DNA of 64,000 nt, taken from the NCBI GenBank assembly GCA_020746875.1, contig JAGTJL010000009.1, forward strand, positions 434,001 through 498,000. The letters are read 5' to 3'. A model generated the notes under the pieces. It was not told where the DNA came from. It was given only the letters and a program-made list of their open reading frames with translations, and ran no database searches. This document shows positions 34,612 through 45,454 of the stretch, piece after piece. Made by a program: the position numbers and the translations under genes. Positions within the stretch are counted from its first letter, which is position 1, and the number at the start of each line of letters is the position of its first letter. Source of the stretch: Rhexocercosporidium sp. MPI-PUGE-AT-0058. Its lineage: Eukaryota; Ascomycota; Leotiomycetes; Helotiales.

Positions 34612-36330
34612 TCACCCACCGCCATACTCTCTTCCTACAGTTCTCAATGCTTCTTCGGCCGCCCTCGCAGCAGCCTCAGCCTGGACCTGAATGATCGAGC
34701 CCTGTCTATTATCCTCGTCAATATCTTCCTCGCCATCACCATCTTCTTCCTGGTCTATTAACATGTCCAGATCCTCATTTCCATCACCGCCTCCCTCTCT
34801 GTGTGCACTCCCAGTGAGCATCGCCTGGAAAGAATCAGAGTCATGATGATCGTGTTCGTGCTCGTGTTCCGAGTACTGGTTGTGATGGTCATGGTCAGCG
34901 TTGAGAGAGTGCGAGTGAGTATGTGAGTGAGCACTTGAGTGCGAGTTGGGATTGTAGCCGCCTAGATGGTGCCGTACGAGTGCATCTTCCATGATTTGTG
35001 GATCGAGAGGTATGTAATCGTTTTGCATGCGTGCTATTGGCGCTGTCTGATGCTGTCTCAAGCTTTGCATAGTACTTGGATGCTGGTCTCTGCCTGGTAG
35101 AGTACGGTTCAGTACTTGAGGCGACACAGATCCCTGGCCCGCATGCTCGAATCCGGCACCACTATCGGACATATGTTGATCTTGATGAGTGATAGTGAGA
35201 GCTCGACCAGCAGCACTGACGCCAACCGATCCTGACGAAGGTGTGAGACGTGGTGCCGGTCGTATCACCCCATCTGCGCGGACCACAGGAGCTTTGCCGA
35301 GCTCTTTACACTGAACGCAATTTCGGATAACAAGTGAGACTGTCTCTTTGATGCGAACCCAGTGGTATTTCTCGGCGATGGTAGCAGTGGTCTTGTTAAT
35401 GCCACCGTGTTGGCCGGCATGCACTTCACGAGCTATTTCATACTGTTTCTGCGGATCAGAAATAACTTCCTTATCCTTCAACATGAGCTTATCTGACTCC
35501 GAGATCAGCTTGTAGTGTGTCGCTGCACTTCTCAGACGACTCTTTTCAGCACGATCAGCGCCAGCGGGATATTTGCCATACTTCAGGTAGAACTTGATCT
35601 TGTCGAAACGTTCTTCACTGACAAAATCCTCGCCTTCTGGACCAAGATCCCGGCCGTAGATGATAGCATCGATAAATTGACCAGGGTAGCTTTTGAGATT
35701 TCCTGCGCCTTTGACTCTGCCTATCCTCTTGAAACCCAAAGCATCCCAGATTCGGCATGACGCCACATTAGTCTCGAAGACTAGATTAAACACCGAATAT
35801 GTGTAACCTATCTTGGGAGCCCAGTCCAGATAGCTTTCTCCAAGAAGTCGACCGACGCCCTTGTTTCTGGCAGCATTCGTGACGAGAAATCCCGCATTGC
35901 AGATATGGCTACTTCTCCCTGGGTAATTTGGCTTGATGTAATAGCTTCCCAGACATTGAGTGCTCCAGTCTTTGTTTTCCAACAAATCATCTGCACTCTC
36001 GATACTGCCTAGCAGCATGATTGCAGCGAAGTTCTGGAACCAGTAGGATGCAAACTTGTCCGTAGACATCGTCTCTATCATGGGGTAGGTATCTCCATTT
36101 TCGATCTCCCTATTCAATTGATCCCTGAGATAACTGAGAAGGGTGCGCGGGACTTGGTGTTGAGAGGAGAAGGGGACAATAGTTGCGGTGGTGACCCGAT
36201 CTCGAAGTGTAACCTGTCGAGGATAAACATCCAGTGGGAGAGATGGAGGATCATGAACAGAAGGAAAGGGTGGAGGACCAGAGGCGCGATAGATGGTGGG
36301 ACTGGAAGGGTCGTCCAACATGGCTGGCAT
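34612..36330 (-). CDS. SPT10: SPT10-like protein: GNAT acetyltransferase plus H2C2 integrase-type zinc finger
   Basis: The single exon encodes 572 aa. Residues about 75-230 form a GNAT domain (GSYYIKPNYPGRSSHICNAG, FLVTNAARNKGVGRLLGESY with the acetyl-CoA loop RNKGVG, and NVASCRIWDALGFKRIGRV). A second domain at about 300-345 has HAGQHGG (H-x3-H) and CVQC (C-x2-C) around KTTATIAEKYHWVRIKETV, the H2C2 zinc finger also found at the N terminus of retroelement integrases. This pairing is the signature of yeast Spt10, an activator of core histone genes whose finger binds histone promoters. Orthology is inferred from domain order only. The C terminus is His/Asp-rich (HSHTHSHSLNADHDHHNQ) and then acidic. 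Confidence 0.8.
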   Translation of the reverse strand: MPAMLDDPSSPTIYRASGPPPFPSVHDPPSLPLDVYPRQVTLRDRVTTATIVPFSSQHQVPRTLLSYLRDQLNREIENGDTYPMIETMSTDKFASYWFQNFAAIMLLGSIESADDLLENKDWSTQCLGSYYIKPNYPGRSSHICNAGFLVTNAARNKGVGRLLGESYLDWAPKIGYTYSVFNLVFETNVASCRIWDALGFKRIGRVKGAGNLKSYPGQFIDAIIYGRDLGPEGEDFVSEERFDKIKFYLKYGKYPAGADRAEKSRLRSAATHYKLISESDKLMLKDKEVISDPQKQYEIAREVHAGQHGGINKTTATIAEKYHWVRIKETVSLVIRNCVQCKELGKAPVVRADGVIRPAPRLTPSSGSVGVSAAGRALTITHQDQHMSDSGAGFEHAGQGSVSPQVLNRTLPGRDQHPSTMQSLRQHQTAPIARMQNDYIPLDPQIMEDALVRHHLGGYNPNSHSSAHSHTHSHSLNADHDHHNQYSEHEHEHDHHDSDSFQAMLTGSAHREGGGDGNEDLDMLIDQEEDGDGEEDIDEDNRQGSIIQVQAEAAARAAEEALRTVGREYGGG

Positions 36331-37068
36331 CTTGGCAACCTTCTAATATTGACTTGACATGTATTTATTTCAGGGGTTCAGGGGTCTCTGTTTACTTTCG
36401 TTAGAAGCTATCTTGAGAGGTAGTTATGAGGGCAAATGTACAATGAACACACTTCCTCCACATGGACTCACCAGTCGGGCGAGTAATGTCTGCAACAAGA
36501 CAAAGGGACGTGTTTTTATGTTCAAGAGTCGTGATGGCTTAGTATTCCCTTTCAGGACGTCGTGCTGTCGAGTGGTGGATGGCGTTGAGGAGAGATGAGA
36601 AGTGCGGTTGAACATCTCAGAACTCACAGGCGAAGTTCAGGGACTTGACCAGCCCTGCTCACGTGGCAGTGCCGCGTCCGTGTCGGTAAAACATTTCACC
36701 GCCGTCAACCCTGTCTGGCCGCGCTTTAGCTCGAAAGCGAACTCAGGTCATGACCTTCGAGCCCAGACCAAACACTCCCTCCCCCAAGCTCCACTCCACC
36801 AACGCCGCCCTGGTCTCTCCTTTTCCAGGTTATCACGAAGTAACGACATTCACGATTACGGCCCCTTTCACCCGCTCCTCTTGAGTCCATCTACTCCGTC
36901 GCGACGAGCGCTGTTACATATTCCGACTAATGAGAGAGTAACTTTTCGAACGATTCGTCTGAACTTCCGCTGCCGTTTCACTCCTTACTCTCGACTCGAG
37001 GTGTTTTGTAAAGAACCTCCTGCGACTATCCACAGAAGCGATTTGAATACTGGGAAGCCAAGTATATA
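36331..37068. promoter_or_regulatory. Divergent promoter region of the SPT10-like and ArfGAP genes
   Basis: 738 bp between two outward-facing start codons. No discrete element is identified. The sequence just upstream of 37069 has open frames without family resemblance. Confidence 0.4.
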
Positions 37069-39307
37069 ATGTCTGGAGCTCTGAGCAAGCGGCAGCAGGC
37101 GCGCAATGAACGCGCGCTGCAGGATCTTATAAAGTCGGTCCCTGGCAATAATGTGTGCGCAGATTGCCAGGCAAGAAATCCAGGTATGTTGAGCCCCGTG
37201 AATCAGTATTTAGAATTGACACTGATTGTGCTACTACAGGATGGGCCAGCTGGAGTGTAAGTCCACATGTTGTGCAATTGTGTTGATGGGCAATTACTTA
37301 TCGAATCTAGCTGGGTATATTTCTATGTATGCGATGCGCAGCTCTGCACAGGAAGCTGGGGACGCATATCACAAAGGTGAAATCACTCAGCATGGACTCT
37401 TGGTCAAATGAGCAGGTGGAAGTATGTTGATTGCGCGACTCTCCAAGGACCTTGACTAAGCTATTCCAGACTATGAAGCGGGTCGGAAATGTTGCCTCGA
37501 ACAAAATATATAATCCTCAGAACACGAGACCACCGATTCCTTTCGACGCCGACGAAGCAGATTCCGCAATGGAGAGATTCATTAGAGGGAAATACATTGA
37601 GAGGGCGACGAAGCCTCCAGTTAGAAATAATACTGGCAGTACAAACTCAGATGACCAACCACCACCACTCCCGCCAAAGCCTGGAAGCAGATTTGGATTC
37701 AGATCCGCATCATCAATATTCCCATTATCATCAAAGGCTCGGAAGGAGGCAGCGAAGCAAGACTTTGATACCGGACATCGGCGATCGCCATCTCCCCCAA
37801 GAAATAAACAATCGAAGATATTCGGAACCTCAGTTGGGGCCGATGGAACGGATGACTTGGAAATGAAGCTAGCTAAGCTCCGAGATATGGGATTTAGGGA
37901 CGAGAAGAGAAACACGGCTGTCCTAAAAGGCCTGAGTGGAAATTTGGAGAAGTCTATTGAAACTCTGGTCCGTCTCGGCGAGGGCGGAGGATTGAAGTCG
38001 CCAGAAATCGCGGCACCACCTCCTAACAGCCGATCTCGAACACCTGTGGGAGCCTCTACTGGATTGACGATAGACCGAACACGAGATATTCCCTCACGAA
38101 GTTCGTCAAATCCCTTTGATATGTTGGACAAGCCGCCACCTATTCCTCCACCTCAATCTTCCCAGTCGACTGGAGGTTTGGCTTCACCTCAGATAACAGG
38201 GAATAATCCATATCAGCAAGCCCAGAATCCGAACCCTTTTGGTCTTGCGCCATCCCAGTCCCAGTACAACCTTAATCAAGCTTTCCAGAATATGTCTGTG
38301 CAATCCTCACAGCCACTTTTCCCAAACCATACCGGTGGATTTCCTGGACCACAACCTCTCACCCATCAACAACTATACCAACAATCTATGACCCCTCCCG
38401 TTCCGTCCCTACCTCAACAATACTACCCATCTGTGATTTACGAGAACCCCGGGCAGCAACCGCAACAGATCCAACAACCTCAGCAGCAGCAGAACAGCTA
38501 CAATCCGTTCATGCAGCAGCAGCAGCAGCAGCAACCTCAAGCACCATCTTTGAACACGAACTTTGCAAGCAATCCCTATAATCAGCAACTTGCCACTCCC
38601 CAAAGTATGTACCAAAGCCCAATGGAACAATCGCCTGCCCAACAGTATGGAGCCGCTTTCTTCAACAATGGGGCTATGCAACAACCTCAACAGCCACAGC
38701 AACAGCAGCAGATGAACCCCTTCCTCAACCAAATCTCTCCACAACAAATGAATCCATATCTCAACCAGCAAGCCCAAGCCCAGCTCCAGCAGAACGCCCA
38801 GCAAGTATTCGACCAACAGCCACAAATTCAGCAGCAGAGACAACAATCCTACCCTCAGATGCCACAACAGACCTTGCGAGCAGACAAGAGGAGCATTATG
38901 GATCTTTACAACTACCCTCAATTAGCTCCAGCCGCTCCTCAGTCAGTTCAGCAAGCACAGCAGAACCAATATGAGATGCAGCCAAATCCTGTGATACCAA
39001 CGAGTGACCAGCAACGCAGTGTGTCGAACCCAATGGCGGCACAAGTAGCAGGAACCAACAATCCATTTGCGCCAAGTGGAGGAGCTCAATCAAAGAATGC
39101 TGGTGTTGATACTCTGGGCCAGATGGGACAATTTGCACCCAAATCGAATGGGAGTCGCCACGTGAGTCAAGAAAGTGTGGATGCTGGTGGGTGGACAAAT
39201 GGTCGTCATAGTCCAGATGCATGGTACGTTTCTTTCCTCTTGAGCTCTTAAGACTGCGGGCTCACATTATGATCAGGGGCTCCATCAGTGCAAGATCTAT
39301 GAGATAA
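37069..39307 (+). CDS. ArfGAP with UBA domain and Gln-rich tail (GTS1/ucp3 type)
   Basis: Five exons (37069-37183, 37240-37256, 37311-37421, 37470-39223, 39277-39307) give 675 aa. The ArfGAP zinc finger is formed by C30, C33, C50 and C53 ([12 protein letters not shown]...LGIFLCMRC) with the catalytic-type Arg58 in ALHRKLG. It stimulates GTP hydrolysis by Arf in membrane traffic. A UBA domain sits at about 210-251 ([13 protein letters not shown]...[12 protein letters not shown]). The rest is Gln/Pro/Asn-rich with several NPF motifs (NPFGL, NPFMQ, NPFLN, NPFAP), known ligands of EH domains, which points to the endocytic machinery. Exon 2 is only 17 nt; without it the conserved GWASWS would be lost. 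The last exon adds a short conserved-looking end ([12 protein letters not shown]). Confidence 0.88.
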
Positions 39308-39735
39308 GACGAGAGAACTGGTTTCGGTCAAGAAGCAGACTGCGATCCCTGAAATTTTCGTCCCAGGATGAGAATAAGCGACAGAAGCGTGACAAATTCG
39401 AGCTAGGTTCATGGTCCAGCCACTGTCAAGGTGATTCGTAGTGTCGAGATATTCGAGAGTTTATACGAGATTGTTGTTAGAGTCAAAGCTGACTTCGGTT
39501 GTCATCTGAAGATGACTGAGACTGGATGAGATCCGTGGATTCCACATTCTGCTACCAAGATGGTACTTGCTGTGAGAGTAAACGATAGTGTGGAAGGAGT
39601 CCAGAACGAGAGAGAAATGAGAAGAAAGTGATTGAAACCAACCTAAATCTTCAAATGCGTGCATCGTGTGTAAGACTCGAAGTTGCTTTCTAAGCTTCAA
39701 TTCAAGATGTCACTTCATGTGCATATTATATCGTA
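39308..39735. other. Intergenic between convergent genes
   Basis: 3' flanks of the ArfGAP and PEX12 genes. Nothing coding is seen. Confidence 0.5.
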
Positions 39736-41079
39736 TCATATCATCACCCTCCTCAACCCTTCGGTCCCGCCCAAAACCCTCCTCCCAGTAACAGCACACC
39801 TCCCCTTCCCATCCTCCCATTTCCCTTCCCTTCCCTTCATGAAATCCTCCTGCTTTTCGTGATTCCCTTCTAGCCATCTATGTATACACGTATAACAAAA
39901 TACAAAGCCTGTCTGGCAAGCTGTCGCCGTCGTGATCTCTTGCTGGCAAATCGGACAGAGATCTGAGTCCTGGGGAGGTGGGACTGTGTAGATGGGCAAC
40001 AAGGACATTGCTGCTATAGGAGGCTTCTCAATCTGAGGCTCCTCTTTCATACTCTCTTTCTCCTCTCCCTCCTTGCCCGTCTTCTCATTTTCACCCGTAG
40101 CACTAGCACCCGCGCCGCCCTTCTTCCCCGGACCGAATCTCACCGACAACGACGACAACCCCGAAACAACTGGCGGCGGCACCTCAATGCCCTCAGCCGC
40201 CTTCTTAGAAAGCTGTCTCGCGAAATCAGAAGCATGCCACCACTCTAGAAACTTCAACGCGAAAATACTCGTCGGCAGCAAGAACTTCAAGCTATCCAAC
40301 GCCCGATCCCCTATCACCCTCGGACTGAAAAGACTCGTCACACCCAGATTCCCACCTCTGGTTCCCTCCCCTCCTTTCTTAGGCTCGTTGAGCGCGGCAA
40401 TGGCTCGGTAATCCGCTTCTCCTAACCGGCGCATGCGCGTGCCGATTAACCACATAAATGGGGAGTGATATTTGCTGTTATCGAAAAGATATGCGATATT
40501 GAACGCTAATAAGGAGAAATAATACGCCGCGTTCACACTCGGGTACACATGTCTCAAGAACCAGCGATAGTAATGCATAAACCTCTGCTTCAGGGTTGGG
40601 TTGACAGGCATGCGCGTATAACTCGCACCCAGCAATGCCCGCGGCGCATTGATATCGTAACTCTCGTCTAGTTTTCTTTTGACGTATGGTAGGCCTACCA
40701 TGACGGCTAGGTTCCGCCATATGTCTGCGTTGGAGAGTATGAGCGCCTCGCGGACGTGTGCTGGGGCAGCGATGTTCGCCCGTGGGATCTCGCCGACTGA
40801 GAGGGCCTTCTCGCGCTTCAGACCGTAGAAGTTCTCTGTGAAGCTGCCGCCGTGGGTTTTTAGGTAGTGGCGCTCCACAAGGAGCATGAGGAGGGCGTAG
40901 AGCTCATCGAAGGAGTTCAGGATGCGGAGGAGGTAGCGTGGGTGTCGGTGGGTTGCGACGGCCAGGAGGTAGCGGAGGGACGGGGGGAGGAGAGAGGCGA
41001 GTTGTGCTTCGGAGAGGAGTTCAAAGAGGGAGGGTTTGTGGTCGTCAAAGGTTGAGTGGAGGGCTGTCATGAACTCCAT
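39736..41079 (-). CDS. PEX12: Peroxisome biogenesis factor 12 (PEX12), RING-type
   Basis: The single exon encodes 447 aa from the ATG at 41079 ([21 protein letters not shown]); the frame extends upstream but has no earlier ATG. PEX12 is a peroxisomal membrane RING protein that with PEX2 and PEX10 ubiquitinates the import receptor PEX5. The N-terminal Pex2/Pex12 domain is visible ([49 protein letters not shown]). Membrane-embedded segments follow ([20 protein letters not shown], and a [21 protein letters not shown] block). The C-terminal RING-like domain reads [28 protein letters not shown], and then a diverged end without the later Cys pairs, as is usual for PEX12, whose RING binds a single zinc. 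Confidence 0.92.
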   Translation of the reverse strand: MEFMTALHSTFDDHKPSLFELLSEAQLASLLPPSLRYLLAVATHRHPRYLLRILNSFDELYALLMLLVERHYLKTHGGSFTENFYGLKREKALSVGEIPRANIAAPAHVREALILSNADIWRNLAVMVGLPYVKRKLDESYDINAPRALLGASYTRMPVNPTLKQRFMHYYRWFLRHVYPSVNAAYYFSLLAFNIAYLFDNSKYHSPFMWLIGTRMRRLGEADYRAIAALNEPKKGGEGTRGGNLGVTSLFSPRVIGDRALDSLKFLLPTSIFALKFLEWWHASDFARQLSKKAAEGIEVPPPVVSGLSSLSVRFGPGKKGGAGASATGENEKTGKEGEEKESMKEEPQIEKPPIAAMSLLPIYTVPPPQDSDLCPICQQEITTATACQTGFVFCYTCIHRWLEGNHEKQEDFMKGREGKWEDGKGRCAVTGRRVLGGTEGLRRVMI

Positions 41080-41787
41080 TTTGGCGGTTGAGTTATGGAT
41101 AGTTGGATGGTTGTGAGGCAAGGCTTGGAGAATGGAGATATTTTAGAGTGCAAGGCTGAGGATTAGAGCCGAGGTCCGTAGTCAAATCACGTGTATCTAC
41201 CCTTTTTAATCGCCGTCAGCAACAACAACAACATTTCGGCAATTGGCTAGGCATTATTGTTTTCGTAGCAGTAAGGATTCATAAGCGGCAGAGCTGGGAG
41301 TACTTCTCTTTTTACAGTTCTGTGTTACATTATCATCGCTGATCGGGTCTTCCTAACAAGATTCAGCTTCTGATGTGCTGTTAGAATACCTCAAGTGATA
41401 AACCCCAGAGACTGAACCTTTGATAGTCTTAGCTCTGTGCCAGTACTTTCATTGCCAGGTCGTTCGTTAGTCAACTTATCAGTTTCTCCGGGAGTTTCGC
41501 AGACTTTTAGTCACTGCTACCTCATGAAAAATAATAAATTGTTGGTTGACTAAACACAACTCCGCTTCAACTGTCTTTCGAAATCATAAGTCACATTAGA
41601 TATACATACACTCTATAAAAAGAGGGCCTTCAAGCTCTCACGGAAGCCTGCAAAGACGCATGCAAACAACGCCCCCACCCCTACCTTGCTTCCAAGGTAC
41701 CCAAAACCCCCCATCCGGTAGCCTCTGCACCCTGTGTTGTCAAGCCAGTACTGTATAAAACCCGTTGCCAAATCCCTTCAATAACGT
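41080..41787. other. Intergenic, no gene seen
   Basis: 5' flank of PEX12 and 3' flank of the HSL-family hydrolase. No feature is recognised. Confidence 0.5.
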
Positions 41788-43143
41788 CTACCTTTTTGGG
41801 ACATCCAAATACTTTTTGAAACCGGGATCGTAAATGTCGGGGCCCTTCAAAAGTCCATCTGTATCCTCCGTCCTTTGCCTTTCCTTGCCTTTGGCTAGCC
41901 GTCTGCCAGCAGCCGCTTCTTCTTCGTCGAACCTATCGACTACCTCGACTGTATCCAGTTGAGTCCTCTCCTCAATGGAAACTCTACCGCCAAATACTCG
42001 TTTTAATTGCGCACATGCCTCGTTATAGCATTTGTTGGCCGCCTCAGGGAAGTGTAGCGGATTGGGCTTCTTGTCGAAAGCATGTGGTACAGCTCGGATA
42101 AGCCCACCATGGAGAGTCTTCTCTATAGGTGGGCTAGAGAGTCGATTACCAAACGCAGTTCCTTCAACATTCAACATGTCATATTCGCAAGTATATAGGA
42201 CGATATCTTCGGGGTATGCCGCTGCTAGATCAGCATCTGTCGCTGCTGCTGGGGAGAGGTACGGGTCTGCAAGGTCGATATCACAGCCTGGCATGTAGGA
42301 CTCATCGAATAGGTTCGTGAGCAGTGGCGGAAGGTTCTTTTCTGGAGCTGGGTTCGTGGAGCGTTTCTCGGCGCGCGAAGAGCGGAAGTCGGTGGGAGGG
42401 TAGAAGGAGACAATGGCGCGTATAGTGAGGTCTGGGATCTTTTGATCAACTTCGAGGGCAGTGGGCTCAAGGTCCGAGAGCTTGAGGATGGAGTTGGTGG
42501 AGGTGGCAGCGGAGTGTGTCCTTGTTAGGGCAGGGCGGGGGAGGGATAGGTTCGATGACGACTTATAGTTGTGCAGAGGGTGTGTGTTGGCTGTATCATG
42601 GAGAGTGCGTCGTCCAACGTCATTTTGGAGATCGCGGAGCATAAGAGGTACTGTAAATGCGAAGTTTCCGCCAGCTGAGAAGCCGGAGAGCGCCATGCGA
42701 TGAGGATCAAGTCGCAGCTCCTCCGCATGTGCAGCCAGGTAAATGAGAGCATCTGTTCCGTCCTCGACACCGATACTAAAAGGGTGTTCGGGAGCCAGTC
42801 TGTATTCCACCGAGACGAATATAGCATCGACGTTCTTTAGGACTGCTGCTGCCCATCTTGCATCGTCTGTCCCCGTGCCGAGAGTAAATCCACCACCATG
42901 GAAGTTGACCACAATCGGATACCGATAGTCCTCATCTGTGTCTGTGTAGTACGAATCTGGGACGTAGAAAACGAGTTTGAATTGTCCTCCTGCAGCCGAA
43001 AGTCTGGAAGGTATGAGGATCTTGAAGTTAGGAGTTGGTGGTTTGGGATCGGCGAGATGGTGGAATTTCATCCCGATGGCCATAAGGCCACGCCATATTA
43101 CAGCCTTCATCCAGAGAAACCAAAGGCGCGAGAACCTTCTCAT
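41788..43143 (-). CDS. Alpha/beta hydrolase of the hormone-sensitive-lipase (AB_hydrolase_3) family
   Basis: The single exon encodes 451 aa from the ATG at 43143 (MRRFSRLWFLW). The oxyanion-hole motif HGGGF is at residues 82-86, followed by FVSVEYRLAPEHPF and the nucleophile elbow LSGFSAGGN with Ser156. The acid is probably the Asp in YTCEYDML and the base the His in VPHAFD. This is the complete HSL-type set, so an active esterase or lipase is expected; the substrate is unknown. The N terminus has a basic, aromatic segment (WFLWMKAVIWRGLMAIGMKF) that may lie on or in a membrane. A Ser/Thr-rich insert sits between the elbow and the acid, and the C terminus is charged and not part of the fold. 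No intron is seen. Confidence 0.85.
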   Translation of the reverse strand: MRRFSRLWFLWMKAVIWRGLMAIGMKFHHLADPKPPTPNFKILIPSRLSAAGGQFKLVFYVPDSYYTDTDEDYRYPIVVNFHGGGFTLGTGTDDARWAAAVLKNVDAIFVSVEYRLAPEHPFSIGVEDGTDALIYLAAHAEELRLDPHRMALSGFSAGGNFAFTVPLMLRDLQNDVGRRTLHDTANTHPLHNYKSSSNLSLPRPALTRTHSAATSTNSILKLSDLEPTALEVDQKIPDLTIRAIVSFYPPTDFRSSRAEKRSTNPAPEKNLPPLLTNLFDESYMPGCDIDLADPYLSPAAATDADLAAAYPEDIVLYTCEYDMLNVEGTAFGNRLSSPPIEKTLHGGLIRAVPHAFDKKPNPLHFPEAANKCYNEACAQLKRVFGGRVSIEERTQLDTVEVVDRFDEEEAAAGRRLAKGKERQRTEDTDGLLKGPDIYDPGFKKYLDVPKR

Positions 43144-43871
43144 TTCTCGAAAGCTTGAGGTAAGGAAGGTGTTGGACAAATACAAGCAAGGAGATCCCCC
43201 AGATCACAGAGGGGGGACATGGATAGGTAAAAGCAAAACAAAAGTACTGGCTGGCCTGGTATGGACCCTCTGCCCGGATTCCAATGCGCGGCCCCCGCCA
43301 AGCGTGGCTCAGGGAAGCAGAAAGGCCGATAAAGCTCAGTAATCCAGCCGCATGCCAGCAAACGATTGGAGAACGAGTCCAGGAGTAGAGCAGAATCAGG
43401 TTAGAAAGTTATGGATGGTGGCAAGTCGGCTCGGGTGACATGCATGGTTGGAACTGTTGGTAGTTCTCGAGTTGAGGTTGGAAATATTGCATGGGTGGAG
43501 ATACTGCGTCATTGCAGGCATGACTAAGCAAATCCACATCCAAGACTTGCTATCGCGAGAGATAACGACATTTCTCCTTGGTATTTCGGCAGCCATAAAT
43601 GCATGCGGGAGTTTCTTCCTTAACCTTTGATGGTGTTTGGTGTTTACTAGGCTGATCGGGAGTTTCCAGTTTCTTCTTGCCACATCCGAATGTCAGAAGT
43701 TTATTTCGGACATATCACAGTGCCTCGATTTCAGCCTCCAAATTGAACTTTGACCACATATCAATGTCAGCCTAAAGTTAAACACACTACAACGAATAGC
43801 CATGAAGAGTATTGCTTCTGAAAGTCTATTATGTATGGCAGCAGAAGTATCTCCGGACTGTCAAGAGACCC
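43144..43871. other. Intergenic, no gene seen
   Basis: 5' flank of the HSL-family gene and 3' flank of the GET2-like gene. No coding feature is supported. Confidence 0.5.
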
Positions 43872-44904
43872 CTAGTTACCTTTCAACCAAGCGCAAACGC
43901 CCAGGACAAACACACAAACCATCGCATCACCACTGACCGTAGTCCAGATTCTCGAGTACCTCGCAACAAGCGCCAAGTATCCCTTCCAAGGTTCCGGCAA
44001 GAATCCCATAACCATTCCCATTATTCCGCCCTGTTGAACTCTACCCTTCTCAAAAAAGAAACGGCTGGTCTGGAGGAGCACTTCCACTGTAGCAAAGATC
44101 CAGAAGAAATGCACAGTGCTTGGGTTGAGAACTAACTCATCTCCGCTAGCATATCCTAGCCCACTTCTCTCCCTAGCGATCTTCGTGCCCGTGAAAGGTG
44201 TCGTAAACGCAATATAGAGTCCCAATCCCAAGGCAAACACAGCATGTACAATACGCCAAAGGTACGCATACGGGTCTCCTGGAGCAGCAGCTTGGCCCGG
44301 CATTGGGGGCATACCAGGGAAAGATGGCATACCCCCGGCTCCGTCACCTGGCATCCCACTCATCATCTGCTGTAACATCTTCATCATAGGGTCCTCGCCG
44401 GCCTCTCCACCCATGCCTTCCATGCCTGGCATGCCCCCAACACCACCCATACCTGGAAATCCGGCGAAGGGGTTGGTATTTCCACCTGGAGGGGGGGCGC
44501 CTGAGGGGTCGAAACCAAGCATCATTTGACGGAGCTGGTCATCATTGATTCCTTGCTGTCCGAACGGAGATGGAGAGGCATTGTTTTGGCGGGATGACCG
44601 AGACTTGGGCTCATAATAGTGGTTGGAGATGTCGACTTCCTCGGGGTCGTCGCTAGGGTTGGAGGTTGTGGGTTGTGGTGGTGCGTCTGGAGAATGTCAG
44701 TCATATTTGCATAGATAGGCTGGAAAAGCAATCTAACGGACCTCTTTGGATTCCACCTCCAAGTCCTGTGATCTTGTTCAATCTCGCCGAACCTCCTGCG
44801 CGAATCTTTGCCTCCCTCCGTTCTTTGCGGATCCGTGCTTGGTCTGCAGCACTAGAAGGTGGCGTGCTGGGCTCGGACGAGGGAGCTGGAGGGGTATCTG
44901 CCAT
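43872..44904 (-). CDS. GET2: GET2-like subunit of the GET tail-anchored protein insertion receptor
   Basis: Two exons (44904-44742 and 44686-43872) give 325 aa. The N-terminal cytosolic part has the basic Get3-binding helix RIRKERREAKI (R29-R30 within it), followed by a GG-rich turn as in yeast Get2 and mammalian CAML-like receptors. The middle is Gly/Met/Pro-rich and disordered (GMGGVGGMPGMEGMGG). Three membrane helices lie at the C terminus: WRIVHAVFALGLGLYIAF, FFWIFATVEVLLQTSRFF and VSGDAMVCVFVLGVCAWL. With GET1 it would form the ER receptor for Get3 carrying tail-anchored proteins. Sequence conservation in this family is low, so the assignment rests on the basic motif, the three-helix layout and the length. 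Confidence 0.8.
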
Positions 44905-45454
44905 CTTGGCCGTCTCGATTTAGCAGTAGGTAAAGCTCTACAGTGTCTTGAGGCTGCGTGAGGATACTGTACTTGAGGAGTCGCGCGGCTCTCCGTAGAA
45001 TTGGAGCGCTGGCAAAAACAGATTTGGACAAGACGAGGCTAGCCTAGCCGTGTTCGGCAGCGGTACAGTGGAGCCCGCTTCACCGCCTGGCGGCCCAAAC
45101 GAGGAAGGTGCTGGGGGGGGAGAATCAGTTGCCAAGACTCAGGGTGGATCTGCCTGGCTTGCCATGTGTGGGAAACGGCGCAAGCGGAAGCGGAAGCGGC
45201 AAGTCGCTTCCCCTTCGCTTCCCTTCCCTTCCCCTCCACGAAGACTTGTGGCTTGACCGTGTGAGGGAGGGACTTCTGGAGCCAAGCAGAAGGGCCGGGA
45301 ACCATCTTCGCAAAACGATACAGTACTTTCGCGAGGTACTTCTGTCGTACCTACACTTCCGCCTCCGCCTCCACCTCCACCATTCCACGGGCACACCCGT
45401 ATTCCCCAGCCCGTTGCGCCTCTCATCTCCCCTCTGCCGTCCTCCTTTTCAACG
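44905..45454. promoter_or_regulatory. Divergent promoter region with CT/GGAAGC repeats
   Basis: 550 bp between outward-facing start codons of the GET2-like gene and the gene at 45455. It includes three tandem GGAAGC-like units followed by the complementary-looking CGCTTCCCCTTCGCTTCCC (about 45184-45232), and a pyrimidine-rich stretch just upstream of the right-hand ATG. A regulatory role is inferred from position only. Confidence 0.4.
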
